Shown piece by piece: positions 43,012 to 52,439 of a stretch of DNA of 64,000 bases. Both the position numbers and the translations under genes were made by a program. How positions within the stretch are numbered: position 1 is the first letter of the stretch; the number at the start of each line of letters is the position of its first letter. The notes beneath the pieces are model-generated. The model was not told the DNA's origin and searched no databases. It was given only the letters and a program-made list of their open reading frames with translations. This stretch comes from Bacillus pinisoli (lineage in GTDB: Bacteria > Bacillota > Bacilli > Bacillales > SA4): assembly GCF_023036475.1 (NCBI RefSeq), contig NZ_JAJQKI010000005.1:62001-126000 (forward strand), given 5' to 3'.

Positions 43012-44904
43012 TTATTTCCTATCTAACACACTTAAATACATATCACATAAACCTGACATATTAATAAAACATTCTGGATAATGAGTGGCAGAGCCAATTC
43101 TTTTTGCGGTTATTAGTAAGCTCCTGGCTATATCGACTTGATTAAGGTTTATACAAACCCTAGCAAATAGGTATAGGATATCACTATAAGTAATATCCTG
43201 TTCTATAGATTGGTTACATATCTTAATTATATCTTCATATTTATCGAGTTCGATTAAAGTTAGCAATAACCACTTTGTTGCTACCAATTGCTCTTTACTA
43301 CTTAAACTCTGAAATTGATGCTTTATAAGGTGAATGCAATTATCGAATTTACTATTAATATAATTCAACTTAACTTCACTTAACCATCTGCTCTGAAAAT
43401 AAGGTTCAGAACCGTGGTTTATTTCTAGTGGTAAGCAATACACACTATCATCAATTTCAGTTTGTCCTTTTTTAAAAACTCTATTTTCTTTCAAGACTAT
43501 TGAATGGCCTGATATAACATCCGGATAAATAACATTGATTTTATACTGATTAAATAAACTAGTATTAATAACCCTGTTTAGGCATTCTTGTGATTCCTTA
43601 TTGAATACTTCACCCTCAATTAAAAAGAAAATCCATTCACTTTTCATATTTCTCCTTGATTCATCTATTCTTTCCTGGGCTTCATAATAATTGAGAGTTG
43701 CTGGTAGTGTAATTACTTCTAATGAGCTAGACCGATTAACATAGGATTTGTTCCAGTAACTTATCGCTCCAAATAAATAGTCTTCCCAAATACTTATTAC
43801 TTTCTCCCAACTATATTTTTCAGCAGTTTTATACCCATTTAAGACGAGTTCTTTTCTTAATTCTTGATTATCTAATAATTTTATTATTTTAGTTGCAATA
43901 CTTTGAGGATCACCTATACTTCCTAATAGACAATTATAACCATCAACTCCATACTCTTTGATTCCTAAGTTGTCTGTGGAAATTACTGCACAACCGCAGG
44001 TCATGGCTTCTAATGGGGGCAATGGAAACGATTCATAAAAGGATCCAGAAACAAAAATATCGCAATTACGATATACATTGCCTAATTCTCTCTGAGATGG
44101 ATTGACCACTAGTGTACCGTTAAAGTCTGAATTAGGAGTATTTTGAGTAACCCAAATCTCATTAAAATCTCTGCCCGTATTTCTTACTATTCTCAGTGCT
44201 TCCCTTATGATTTTTATACCTTTAAAATGATTATCTTCTTGCCCTACAAATAAAATATTAACAGGTTCACTATTATAATTATGAACAGGGTCACTTGAAA
44301 AAAAGCACTGCCTATCTAAAGCATTATGTAATATATAACTATTTCTATTGAAATTTTGTTGTAATTTATCCTTCAATGCTTTAGATACTGCCACTATAGG
44401 AACAGGTAATGACCAAATTTTTCTATAAAATTCCTTTCTGGATTCTTCCAGTGAATCATACTCGTATATATAAACATCACCTTGTTCAAATAAAATACAC
44501 GGTGCTTTCTGCGACAAAAATACTTCTGGCATTTGATCTGCTACAGTACAGACTATAACATCAACTTCAGGTAGATTCTCTAGAAAGCTAGTATGTGGAG
44601 AAATATGAATATAATTTGCTTTTATCTCTTTCCATTCAGGTTTTGGATCCCTACTTAGAATAAAAACTTCATGTCCATTTTTAGAAAGTGCGTCTGTATG
44701 CTCTAATAAAATCTTTACTCCTCCACACACTCTACTATGATTCATTAAATAAGCAATACGTAATCTTCTTACATTTTTCGGTGTATTAATATAACTTATA
44801 TTGTCAAACTCTTTAGCATTTTTACTTTTATCAACTCTACTTATAATAGAAAACATTCTTTCTATTGAATTTTCTCTTAGCCGATGTTCTATGTTAATTT
44901 CCAT
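43012..44904 (-). CDS. Glycosyltransferase family 4 protein with C-terminal extension
   Basis: 630 residues. The first 400 form a GT-B glycosyltransferase: NHSRVCGGVKILLEHTDALS (Gly-rich acceptor loop), NILFVGQEDNHFKGIKIIREAL, and the nucleotide-sugar motif ESFPLPPLEAMTCGCAVISTD. The C-terminal 200 residues (about 425-630) are helical and TPR-like (ELDKYEDIIKICNQSIEQDI). It lies between hpf and a methyltransferase gene beside the flagellar block. AGGTG precedes the ATG. A role in flagellin or surface glycan modification is inferred from position only. Confidence 0.8.
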   Translation of the reverse strand: MEINIEHRLRENSIERMFSIISRVDKSKNAKEFDNISYINTPKNVRRLRIAYLMNHSRVCGGVKILLEHTDALSKNGHEVFILSRDPKPEWKEIKANYIHISPHTSFLENLPEVDVIVCTVADQMPEVFLSQKAPCILFEQGDVYIYEYDSLEESRKEFYRKIWSLPVPIVAVSKALKDKLQQNFNRNSYILHNALDRQCFFSSDPVHNYNSEPVNILFVGQEDNHFKGIKIIREALRIVRNTGRDFNEIWVTQNTPNSDFNGTLVVNPSQRELGNVYRNCDIFVSGSFYESFPLPPLEAMTCGCAVISTDNLGIKEYGVDGYNCLLGSIGDPQSIATKIIKLLDNQELRKELVLNGYKTAEKYSWEKVISIWEDYLFGAISYWNKSYVNRSSSLEVITLPATLNYYEAQERIDESRRNMKSEWIFFLIEGEVFNKESQECLNRVINTSLFNQYKINVIYPDVISGHSIVLKENRVFKKGQTEIDDSVYCLPLEINHGSEPYFQSRWLSEVKLNYINSKFDNCIHLIKHQFQSLSSKEQLVATKWLLLTLIELDKYEDIIKICNQSIEQDITYSDILYLFARVCINLNQVDIARSLLITAKRIGSATHYPECFINMSGLCDMYLSVLDRK

Positions 44905-44913
44905 TTATTTCAC

Positions 44914-45984
44914 CTAATTATTTTTTATTAATTCGTTATATGCAGCTATCATTCTCTCTTCGGCATGTTCAATAATGACTTGGTTAATTCGATTTCTATT
45001 ATGGAGCAAAACAGAGTATGTCTTTATTGCTTGATAAAGGTTACCTTCAACCTGATAGAGTAATCCCATCCAGAAATAACTTTCAGGACATAACGATTTA
45101 TCTATTTCTTCTAAGACTCTAATACTTTCCTCATAATTTTTGTTATTAATTTGCTCATAAGCTTCAACTAAATACATATTATTTTCAAGTAATTCATTTA
45201 ACCTTATATCTATTGAAGTAATATCAATGCTTTGTGATTCATAATTAGATAGAAAGGAAAATGTTCTTCTCATTTTCAATGTATTTAACTTTAATATTGC
45301 CTTATCCAGTGAATTTAGTTTATTTTCCTGCACTTGATTATTAGAACAAGCATAAATGATTACAAAACCATCTTCACCTTTTACTATGTTATTTGGGCAT
45401 TGAGTAAAGGATTCAAGAATGTTAAATCCATTCTTTTTTAATAAATTCCTAAGCTCTATTGGAGTATAGTGTTTATAATGGTGAGGATTTTTACCTCCTT
45501 CATAGAATGGATTGTCTAAACAAGGAATTACATCCTCGTTTGGGGATGAAATCAGAAGTATTCCACCCGGCTTTAATAATGAAAATAATCTATTAATAAA
45601 TTCCATGTCCTGATTAATATGTTCAATGGTTTCAAAACAAGTGATAACATCAAATTTTTCTACTGGTAAGTTTATAGAAAAATTAGTGAGTAGATCTTCT
45701 CTAATAAAAGTGACCTTCTCGGAAGAAAAATATTTTTTAGCCCATTCTAGTGCATGATCATTTATATCTACTCCTACGACTCTTTCACATGCGGTGTTGA
45801 CACTCATATAATAAGCACCATATCCAACCCCAGTAGCCACGTCCAGTATTGAGTCCCCATTTTTTATGTAATTTAAAGCCAGTTGATATCTCTCTTTATG
45901 ATCAGGAGCAGCTTCATTAAAAGCTTTAGGATATATCCTTTCCCCCGCGTTAATTTCCTGTTCATTTTGTTCCAAATATGACAT
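44914..45984 (-). CDS. SAM-dependent methyltransferase with TPR-like tail
   Basis: 356 residues: a class I methyltransferase domain (about 20-220; motif I ILDVATGVGYGAYY, VVGVDIND, CFETIEHINQDMEFI, KPGGILLISSPNED) and a helical C-terminal part (about 225-350; NYEESIRVLEEIDKSLCPESYFW) like TPR repeats. The gene is 9 nt upstream of the GT4 gene, so the two form an operon; GGGGTG precedes the ATG. Methyltransferase-TPR proteins of this type occur in glycan loci. The acceptor is unknown. Confidence 0.8.
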   Translation of the reverse strand: MSYLEQNEQEINAGERIYPKAFNEAAPDHKERYQLALNYIKNGDSILDVATGVGYGAYYMSVNTACERVVGVDINDHALEWAKKYFSSEKVTFIREDLLTNFSINLPVEKFDVITCFETIEHINQDMEFINRLFSLLKPGGILLISSPNEDVIPCLDNPFYEGGKNPHHYKHYTPIELRNLLKKNGFNILESFTQCPNNIVKGEDGFVIIYACSNNQVQENKLNSLDKAILKLNTLKMRRTFSFLSNYESQSIDITSIDIRLNELLENNMYLVEAYEQINNKNYEESIRVLEEIDKSLCPESYFWMGLLYQVEGNLYQAIKTYSVLLHNRNRINQVIIEHAEERMIAAYNELIKNN

Positions 45985-46168
45985 TTATTGCACCCCATTT
46001 TTATTCTATTCTTTCTTTATCATATCTTATTTTAAATGAAACAATCCAAATTTGTTATTAAAATTCATGAATGTTATCACTCTTTAATTAGGTAGTATTT
46101 ATAAAATTGAGATAACATGACAAACCCATTAGGACTATTAAACTTTCCCTTTTTAGTTCCGACTTCAA

Positions 46169-46206
46169 AAAAAAGTACTCCACCTAAAAAGATGGAGTAC
46201 TTTTTT
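46169..46206. terminator. Bidirectional terminator downstream of csp
   Basis: AAAAAAGTACTCCA/TGGAGTACTTTTTT, a 14-bp stem with A and T tracts on both sides, between csp and the methyltransferase gene. Confidence 0.8.
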
Positions 46207-46272
46207 ATTACTCTATTACTATGCTCTATAGAAAGCTGTTCTACATTAGTAGACGTCTATTGTAATTAGAGA

Positions 46273-46470
46273 TTAAAGCTTAGTTACGTTAGAAGCTTGT
46301 GGTCCACGGTTTCCTTCAACGATTTCGAATTCAACAGCTTGACCTTCTTCTAAAGTCTTGAATCCATCAGTTTGGATTGCTGAGAAATGAACGAATACAT
46401 CGTCTCCGTCTTCGCGCTCGATGAATCCAAAACCTTTTTCTGCGTTAAACCATTTTACTTTACCTTGCAT
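46273..46470 (-). CDS. Cold-shock family RNA chaperone (Csp)
   Basis: A 65-residue single CSD protein: KGFGFIE (RNP1) and VFVHFSAI (RNP2) are intact. It melts mRNA secondary structure. AAGGGA lies about 11 nt before the ATG. The leader is long (over 100 nt), as in cold-shock genes, and contains TTGACT...TATATT at 46525-46556 as a possible sigma-A promoter. It is monocistronic and separates the flagellar block from the glycosyl/methyltransferase pair. Confidence 0.95.
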   Translation of the reverse strand: MQGKVKWFNAEKGFGFIEREDGDDVFVHFSAIQTDGFKTLEEGQAVEFEIVEGNRGPQASNVTKL

Positions 46471-46580
46471 TGATACAACATTCCCTTCAAATCATATAAT
46501 GTGAACCATGTCCACACTTCGAATATACCGAATTTTACCCAGTTTAGTCAAATTTAACTTGTCGTGGTTTTGTGGGGAAA

Positions 46581-46587
46581 TTCGACA
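46581..46587 (-). promoter_or_regulatory. Putative Spo0A box upstream of csp
   Basis: TTTTGTCGAATTT on the reverse strand contains an exact TGTCGAA 0A box about 110 nt before the csp start. Confidence 0.35.
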
Positions 46588-46605
46588 AAATTAAGAACAT
46601 TGAAA

Positions 46606-46633
46606 AACCCTGTAGTCTAGTGTCTACAGGGTT
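46606..46633 (-). terminator. Terminator of the flaG-fliDST operon
   Basis: AACCCTGTAG/CTACAGGGTT, a 10-bp stem followed by TTT on the reverse strand, 8 nt after the last stop. Confidence 0.85.
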
Positions 46634-46641
46634 CTTGGTAA

Positions 46642-46995
46642 TTATTTTTTTTTGTCGAAAAAAGTGCCATCCGTAGATAGATTTTTATAAGGATTTATAT
46701 ATTTTTCGTTGGATACTTTTTGTCTTTTAATATTAATCAGATCCGACTGAATAAGAGACTTTAGATAATCCAATTTTTCGTCTATAATTTTATTCATGTT
46801 TACAATTTCTTTGCCTATTTGATGGTCCTTAGCCGAAAAAAATCCATCTAGATCTTCAAGTAATAATTGACGTTCGCTAAGTAGCTCCTCAATTTGCTCG
46901 ATTACAACATCACGTTGATTATCATTTTTTTTTGTAGATGAAACCAATTGATATAATCTATTAGTCAGATCATAGATTTCTTGGATTAGATTCAT
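46642..46995 (-). CDS. fliT: FliT-like flagellar chaperone
   Basis: 117 residues, almost entirely helical (LIQEIYDLTNRLYQLVSST, IEQIEELLSERQLLLEDLDG, LDYLKSLIQSDLINIKRQK), in the position of fliT after fliS. FliT-type proteins bind FliD before export. The sequence is weakly conserved, so the name rests on position, length and helical pattern. Start and fliS stop share one base (TAATG), giving translational coupling. Confidence 0.8.
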   Translation of the reverse strand: MNLIQEIYDLTNRLYQLVSSTKKNDNQRDVVIEQIEELLSERQLLLEDLDGFFSAKDHQIGKEIVNMNKIIDEKLDYLKSLIQSDLINIKRQKVSNEKYINPYKNLSTDGTFFDKKK

Positions 46996-47396
46996 TAAAC
47001 CCTACCAGTTCCTGTGTATTGCTTTTGGCGATTTATTTGAATAACTTGTTTCCAAGTGTCGCGAAATTCAATTAAATAACCCTCTACCTCTTTTATTGCA
47101 TCAAGGTCATTCTTAATATTGGCATCGATTAAACGACGGTTTATATAGTCATACATAGACATAAATTGTTGTGAGACAGCTAAATCCATATTTAAAGTAA
47201 CCATCAGCTCTTGAACAATATTTTGTGCTTTTAATAAATTAGTATTCTTTAATTCAATATTTCGATCCTCAATTCCAATTCTTGCAAGATTAATGAATTT
47301 TAAACAACCATTATATAACATCAGTGTAAGCTCTCCTGGAGAAGCTGTGTTTACTGCATTTTGTTGATAGGATTGATATGGATTTGTTAGAGCCAT
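46995..47396 (-). CDS. fliS: Flagellin export chaperone FliS
   Basis: 133 residues with the FliS start NPYQSYQQNAVNTASPGEL and the helical bundle (LTLMLYNGCLKFI, YDYINRRLIDANI). It holds flagellin unfolded for export and, in B. subtilis, its complex with Hag frees FliW. AAGGAGTG lies 7 nt before the ATG. It is between fliD and fliT in the operon. Confidence 0.95.
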   Translation of the reverse strand: MALTNPYQSYQQNAVNTASPGELTLMLYNGCLKFINLARIGIEDRNIELKNTNLLKAQNIVQELMVTLNMDLAVSQQFMSMYDYINRRLIDANIKNDLDAIKEVEGYLIEFRDTWKQVIQINRQKQYTGTGRV

Positions 47397-47419
47397 TAAT
47401 ATTCACTCCTTAATAATTA

Positions 47420-48892
47420 TTATACCCCACTATTAAATGCATTCAGTAAGAAAGCCGATTGTTGATTTGAACGTTGTACTGCTTTTTCCATAGCAGTGAA
47501 TTGTCTCCAATAACGATCTTCCACTGTTGTTAAACGATCCTCAAATCGATTAATTTGACTATCTATGGTAGTAAGAGTACGCCCAATGGAGAATTGCGAA
47601 TTAGTCCTTAATGGGTTACCAGCTTTTTCTTCAACTTTAGTTATTGTCTGCTTAATTGAATCCCTTAGTCTTTTTGCAATACCAGTTGTTTCATAGGTGG
47701 TCCCCGCATTGTTAAACATCTGATAGATTGCATCGGGGTCTGAATTAATTGCTGATCTGAGTTTGGTTTCATCAATTAAGAGCTTACCATTTTCTAGGTA
47801 GTTCCTAGAAGTTGTAATGCCAATCTCAGCTAACTGGGAGAAACCTGCAATACCTTCAACTTTGTTAAAGACCCCCAATCTCATTGCATTCAAACCACTA
47901 GATAGAATGGAATCATTTCTAATTAAGCCACTCTTTGCTTTTTGTTCCCACTGTTCAATCTGCTTATCAGATAAAGAATCTTTTTGCTCATCAGTAAGCG
48001 GTTGATAACTTCGAAACTTAGATTCAGAAATTTTACCGTTAACCTTACTAATAATGTCATTATATTTACCAACAAAATCTACAATATTTTTAAGTATAGC
48101 CTCTGTGTCATTGGATATTGAAATTGTAACTGGGTTTCCTATAGATGTTGGCTGCTTTAAGGTATAATTTACATTATTTATTGTAAATGTATTAGTTGTT
48201 CGAGACGACTCTAAACCATTTATAATAAATGTAGCATCTGTCCCTACTGTTTTAGGTGTAAGTTCTCCTGGTCCAGACATATTTGTAAATCCCAATTGCT
48301 GAAAAAAAGTCACTGTATCTGCATCGTCAAGAGAAAGAGATGAAGCTGATCCAGTCTCATTTTTCGTAACTACTACTTTATCCGTTTGAGGATCGTGAAA
48401 CACAGTGATACCAAGCTTTTTCTCCTCATTTATTTTTTTTAATACATCACTTAAATTATCTGTAGAAAGAATAGGAATTATTATATTACTATTTGTAGAA
48501 CCGTCGCCATTTACAACACTCACACTTATATTTCTAGCTCCAGGGACAAAATCTTCTGTACCATTAGAAACCCATGATGCAGCTTTTGCTAGGGCTTTAA
48601 CTTCTATATTGGTGCTAATATTAGAAGCACTAGCATTTGCAGAAGCTGTTACTGACAATTCATTTGAACTAGTAACGCTTTTTTTTGTTAAGTTGCTTTG
48701 GAGACTAACTCCGTCAAAAATGAAGGTATCTAGTTCCTTTAATAAAGTATTCATTTCTCGGTAACTATCTCTTTGCCACTCCATCGTCTGTTTTTTTTGC
48801 TTAATTTTATCTAGTGGAATTCGTTCAACCTTCATAAGCTCACTAACTAGGCTATCTATATCCATGCCACTTGCGAGTCCACCTATTCTCAA
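47420..48892 (-). CDS. fliD: Flagellar filament cap protein FliD
   Basis: About 490 residues. RIGGLASGMDIDSLVSELMK is the conserved N-terminal FliD motif and the C-terminal coiled coil (EDRLTTVEDRYWRQFTAMEKAVQRSN) is typical. It caps the growing filament and helps flagellin fold. The TTG at 48890-48892 has AGAGGTG 6 nt upstream and is preferred over the overlapping GTG at 48901. It follows flaG by 17 nt. Confidence 0.93.
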   Translation of the reverse strand: MRIGGLASGMDIDSLVSELMKVERIPLDKIKQKKQTMEWQRDSYREMNTLLKELDTFIFDGVSLQSNLTKKSVTSSNELSVTASANASASNISTNIEVKALAKAASWVSNGTEDFVPGARNISVSVVNGDGSTNSNIIIPILSTDNLSDVLKKINEEKKLGITVFHDPQTDKVVVTKNETGSASSLSLDDADTVTFFQQLGFTNMSGPGELTPKTVGTDATFIINGLESSRTTNTFTINNVNYTLKQPTSIGNPVTISISNDTEAILKNIVDFVGKYNDIISKVNGKISESKFRSYQPLTDEQKDSLSDKQIEQWEQKAKSGLIRNDSILSSGLNAMRLGVFNKVEGIAGFSQLAEIGITTSRNYLENGKLLIDETKLRSAINSDPDAIYQMFNNAGTTYETTGIAKRLRDSIKQTITKVEEKAGNPLRTNSQFSIGRTLTTIDSQINRFEDRLTTVEDRYWRQFTAMEKAVQRSNQQSAFLLNAFNSGV

Positions 48893-48909
48893 GTCGATCA
48901 CCTCTAATC

Positions 48910-49269
48910 TTATATTTTTTTATCTACGACTAGTCCTAAAAATTCAGTCATGGCGGCGTACACATCTAACAGTTTTTTAGAGGGAATCTCACGTACAACC
49001 TCTTTTGTTACGTCATCTACTATGCTTACATGATATTCTTTTAATCCTTCATGCAGTTCAAATTTTAGAGACGTTTGGCTTGGTTGAAGGAATTGGTTCA
49101 TACCTTTAATGACTTCCGTTAACTTATCCTTGGTTATTTGTATTTCTTGTGGGTAACCGCCCACTGCGCTCTGCGCTTCCGCTGGTAAAAATGTTTGTGG
49201 TGGGCCTATCTTTATAAACTCTGACGGTTTTATAGGCAATTTGTTAGAAGATAAATGATCTATAGACAT
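48910..49269 (-). CDS. flaG: FlaG family protein (YvyC)
   Basis: 119 residues: variable N-terminal part (about 1-50) and a C-terminal FlaG domain (SLKFELHEGLKEYHVSIVDD, KEVVREIPSKKLLDVYAAMT). It influences filament length or assembly in other species. TAGGAGG lies 7 nt before the ATG at 49267-49269. It is the first gene of the sigma-D-controlled flaG-fliDST unit. Confidence 0.92.
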   Translation of the reverse strand: MSIDHLSSNKLPIKPSEFIKIGPPQTFLPAEAQSAVGGYPQEIQITKDKLTEVIKGMNQFLQPSQTSLKFELHEGLKEYHVSIVDDVTKEVVREIPSKKLLDVYAAMTEFLGLVVDKKI

Positions 49270-49313
49270 ATTAATTCCTCCTACACCCCATAACTTATCA
49301 AATTCTATCCCTA

Positions 49314-49341
49314 TTATCGGCACAATTAGATTAATTTTTTA
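49314..49341 (-). promoter_or_regulatory. Sigma-D promoter of flaG-fliDST
   Basis: TAAA-N16-GCCGATAA on the reverse strand (or AAAA-N15), 7 of 8 in the -10 element, 45 nt upstream of the start. Confidence 0.7.
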
Positions 49342-49445
49342 GTATATTTTTCAGAAAACCTCTCCTGAATTTATATTTCTCTAAAAGTTTCTCTTTTAGG
49401 AAAAGTTAATTACCAATTATATACTAGTTTAAATAGAACAAAAAA

Positions 49446-49467
49446 GACCTCGTTTTCAAACAAGGTC
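49446..49467 (-). terminator. Terminator of the GT2-TPR gene
   Basis: GACCT-T-GTTT pairs with AAAC-G-AGGTC, then TTTTTT on the reverse strand. Confidence 0.8.
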
Positions 49468-49502
49468 AATTCTTAATTTTTTGCATAAATTAATATTTAT
49501 TA

Positions 49503-51428
49503 CTAAGGTAAGTTATTTAAGTATTCACTATCAGAAAAAATCTCTCTAGCTCTTTTAAGTGTATTACTAAATAGATTTGCATCTGGTGTATTCTCTAAAA
49601 TTATTTTATATAGCCTAAAATCTTGATCAAAAACTGAGATAGCATAGCTAGCGATATCAACTGAGTCAGCGATTCTATTCGTTTGAACAACACTAATAAT
49701 ATTTAAGAAATCTTGGACATCTAATAACCCCCAATCAACTTTCTCATAGAGTTTTATGGCCTCTATCTTGTAACCATTAGAAAATAATAGAGCTGCTACT
49801 TTAGGTATTCCATTATCCTCGATACATTCTAGCTTATTCAACAACTTACTAACGAAAGACGTTTTACTATAATTAAGGAATGTTTGCAAAGCAAACACAT
49901 ACAAGTTTGCATCAATTTTTTTATCAATCGATTCTTCATCTAACATTTCCAATAATCCTCTAAAGTTTGGATCTTCATTAAAGCTGTTAACAATCTCAGT
50001 AATTTTAAGGTTATCAAGAAGAACTTGTTCTAATAAGAAGATATCTATATAATTCAACAAATTTTGCGAAATAAGCTTTCGAAAAACTTGATAATCCAAA
50101 ATTTCATTTATTTTATTAATTTCTTGTATGTTTGCTTCTGAGTAAATACAAATTTTCTTAATTAATCCAACTCTATATAATAGTTGATTATCATTAATCT
50201 TATTTTCTAATAAGGATAACGCCAAATCAGGGTTACCCAAATAAAAACTTACTTTTATATACTCCTCAATATTTTTATTGGAGATTAATTCTTTTGTTTT
50301 TAAAAAACTGTTAATTTCATCAGGGGAATGAAATTTGTTTAAAATATAAATTACCCTTCCTATAGCATCAGCATTATATTTATTTACATTTAGCACGCTA
50401 GTATAGTGATATATTGCATTCTGAAAATTCTCTTCATAAAAATATATTTCCCCCAATCTAGTGTGAGGAATTTGATCTTTAAAGTCTGGCCTAACGAGTA
50501 CGTGATTATAATGTTCTAGATTGTTTACAATTTGTAAAAACGTATTTCTAGAGTCATCTACCTGACCTTTCTGAAAAAATATTTCACCTTTTAGGTATGG
50601 TAAATCTGGTGAGTTAGGATAGATACTTTCGGCATCTCTTATAACATTTAATGCATCATTATATCTTTTTAAATTTATTAAACATATAATAATTTGGACT
50701 AGAGTAACTGAAACCCAAGAAATTTGAGGATTAGAGTTTAGCTTATAAGCTGTTACATAATTTTCTAATGCAGTATCATAATCTCCCATTGAATAGGACT
50801 CATTGCCAAAGTTAAACTTTTCGAAAGCCAAATTATTACCTTCACCCATCTCTTCAGTTAAAAGTTTATTATTTCTTTTATGCTTGTCCTTTTCATTTAC
50901 TGTCCGGTCAAGATATCCTGAATGAAAGATTAACAAGCTTGAATTTTTAATTTTAATTGAGTCACCATTACAGTGGGTTAGTTGTTCATGGATTTTACGA
51001 TTATATTTAATTAAACCATTGTTTTTATAAAAACGAGCATGAAAATTTTGAATTAATTTCTCACCTGAGTTTCCAGTGAAATTTATTATCTTCGCACTAT
51101 ATGTATCGTATTTACCGTTATCATCTCTAACCTCTTTTAAAAAAGCTTTTAAATTATTTTCATCAATATATTCGTCAGCATCTAGAACCAAGATCCATTC
51201 TCCAGTAGCTTTTGACGCTGCGTAATTACGTGCAGCTGAGAAATCATCTACCCATTTAAACTCAAATAGGTTAGAAGTGAACTCCAATGCAACCTCTTTT
51301 GTTTGATCCTTTGAACCTGTATCTACAATTACTATTTCATCAACAAGATGTACAACTGATGACAAACAACGTTTAAGAACACTCTCTTCATCCTTAACAA
51401 TCATACAAAGCGAAACAAAACGATTCAA
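49503..51428 (-). CDS. GT2 glycosyltransferase with TPR repeats (putative flagellin glycosyltransferase)
   Basis: About 641 residues. The first 210 form a family 2 glycosyltransferase (SLCMIVKDEESVLKRCLSSV, EIVIVDTGSKDQT, EWILVLDADEYID with the metal-binding DxD). Residues about 215-640 are helical TPR-like repeats (YSMGDYDTALENYVTAYKLN, PYLKGEIFFQKGQVDDSRN). GT2-TPR proteins next to flagellin genes O-glycosylate flagellin in several Firmicutes. The TTG at 51426-51428 has AAGGTGG 8 nt upstream and is preferred over upstream starts. It lies directly after the hag terminator, so it is probably expressed by readthrough from hag. Confidence 0.85.
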   Translation of the reverse strand: MNRFVSLCMIVKDEESVLKRCLSSVVHLVDEIVIVDTGSKDQTKEVALEFTSNLFEFKWVDDFSAARNYAASKATGEWILVLDADEYIDENNLKAFLKEVRDDNGKYDTYSAKIINFTGNSGEKLIQNFHARFYKNNGLIKYNRKIHEQLTHCNGDSIKIKNSSLLIFHSGYLDRTVNEKDKHKRNNKLLTEEMGEGNNLAFEKFNFGNESYSMGDYDTALENYVTAYKLNSNPQISWVSVTLVQIIICLINLKRYNDALNVIRDAESIYPNSPDLPYLKGEIFFQKGQVDDSRNTFLQIVNNLEHYNHVLVRPDFKDQIPHTRLGEIYFYEENFQNAIYHYTSVLNVNKYNADAIGRVIYILNKFHSPDEINSFLKTKELISNKNIEEYIKVSFYLGNPDLALSLLENKINDNQLLYRVGLIKKICIYSEANIQEINKINEILDYQVFRKLISQNLLNYIDIFLLEQVLLDNLKITEIVNSFNEDPNFRGLLEMLDEESIDKKIDANLYVFALQTFLNYSKTSFVSKLLNKLECIEDNGIPKVAALLFSNGYKIEAIKLYEKVDWGLLDVQDFLNIISVVQTNRIADSVDIASYAISVFDQDFRLYKIILENTPDANLFSNTLKRAREIFSDSEYLNNLP

Positions 51429-51464
51429 TTTAACTACCACCTTCATATAAAAAATGCAAAAAAT

Positions 51465-51490
51465 ATCGTGCATTAATTATAATGCACGAT
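51465..51490 (-). terminator. Terminator of hag
   Basis: ATCGTGCATTA/TAATGCACGAT, an 11-bp stem and ATTTTTT on the reverse strand. It ends just upstream of the ribosome site of the GT2 gene. Confidence 0.85.
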
Positions 51491-51516
51491 ACTTCTAAAA
51501 ATCTTACTATTTATTA

Positions 51517-52329
51517 TTAACGTAGTAGTTGTAATACACCTTGAGGTTGTTGGTTAGCTTGAGCAAGCATAGATTGAGCTGCTTGAGAAAGAATAGAGTT
51601 CTTTGTTTGTGTCATCATTTCTTTCGCCATATCTACGTCACGGATACGAGATTCAGCAGCAGTTAAGTTTTCACTTGCTGTACCTAGGTTGTTAATAGTA
51701 TGCTCTAAGCGATTTTGGTAAGCCCCAAGATTTGAACGTACATCTGAGATTTTTTGGATTGCTGCATCAATTGATACAATCGCTGTACTAACGTTAGCAG
51801 TTGTATCGATTGAAATACCATTGACACCAAGACCTGTTGCATCTAAATCTGATCCAATTGCAACGTTAATAACTTGACCATTGTTAGCACCGATTTGAAG
51901 AGTTGCAGATAAAGTTCCGTCTAATAACTTCTTAGTGTTAAATTCAGTTGTATCGGAAATTCTAGTAATTTCTGCATTTAACTGATCAACTTCTGCTTTT
52001 AATGCAGTACGGTCGTTTGTATTGTTAGTATCATTACCAGCCTGCACAGCAAGTTCACGCATACGTTGTAAAATTGCATGAGTTTCATTAAGAGCACCTT
52101 CTGCTGTTTGGATCATAGAGATACCATCTTGAGAGTTTTTACTAGCCATATCTAATCCACGAATTTGTCCACGCATTTTTTCGGAGATTGCTAAACCAGC
52201 TGCATCATCACCTGCACGATTAATACGTAAACCTGAAGATAATTTCTCCATAGACTTAGATTGAGCGTTAGCTGCGCTATTTAATTGACGGTGTGTGTTA
52301 AGAGCTGCAATATTGTGATTAATTCTCAT
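51517..52329 (-). CDS. hag: Flagellin
   Basis: 270 residues with the conserved D0/D1 helices at both ends (MRINHNIAALNTHRQLNSAA, SGLRINRAGDDAAGLAISEK; QAAQSMLAQANQQPQGVLQLLR) and a short, Ser/Thr-rich variable middle (about 140-190). It is the main filament subunit. CAAGGAGG lies 8 nt before the ATG. The leader holds a CsrA-binding hairpin and a sigma-D promoter. The variable region offers potential O-glycosylation sites. Confidence 0.97.
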   Translation of the reverse strand: MRINHNIAALNTHRQLNSAANAQSKSMEKLSSGLRINRAGDDAAGLAISEKMRGQIRGLDMASKNSQDGISMIQTAEGALNETHAILQRMRELAVQAGNDTNNTNDRTALKAEVDQLNAEITRISDTTEFNTKKLLDGTLSATLQIGANNGQVINVAIGSDLDATGLGVNGISIDTTANVSTAIVSIDAAIQKISDVRSNLGAYQNRLEHTINNLGTASENLTAAESRIRDVDMAKEMMTQTKNSILSQAAQSMLAQANQQPQGVLQLLR

Positions 52330-52353
52330 TGTTAATTTCCTCCTTGAATTTGG

Positions 52354-52373
52354 ATTCCACATCCTTGTGGAAT
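52354..52373 (-). promoter_or_regulatory. CsrA-binding hairpin in the hag leader
   Basis: ATTCCACA-AGGA-TGTGGAAT presents GGA in the loop of an 8-bp stem, and ACAAGGATGT equals the CsrA consensus core. The second expected site is the AGGAGG of the hag ribosome site. csrA and fliW are the next upstream genes. Confidence 0.85.
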
Positions 52374-52439
52374 ATAGTTTTATAGTTAAACAGTTTCTAA
52401 AGTCGGCCGCCTTTAGTAGCTGTTTGCCTTACATACTAT

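Noticed and set aside
46653..46659. Exact Spo0A box TGTCGAA
   Set aside because: It lies in the last codons of fliT with no gene start nearby.
49503..51473. Upstream ATG starts (51473 and 51446) for the GT2 gene
   Set aside because: They overlap the hag terminator region and lack ribosome sites, while the TTG at 51428 has AAGGTGG at good spacing.
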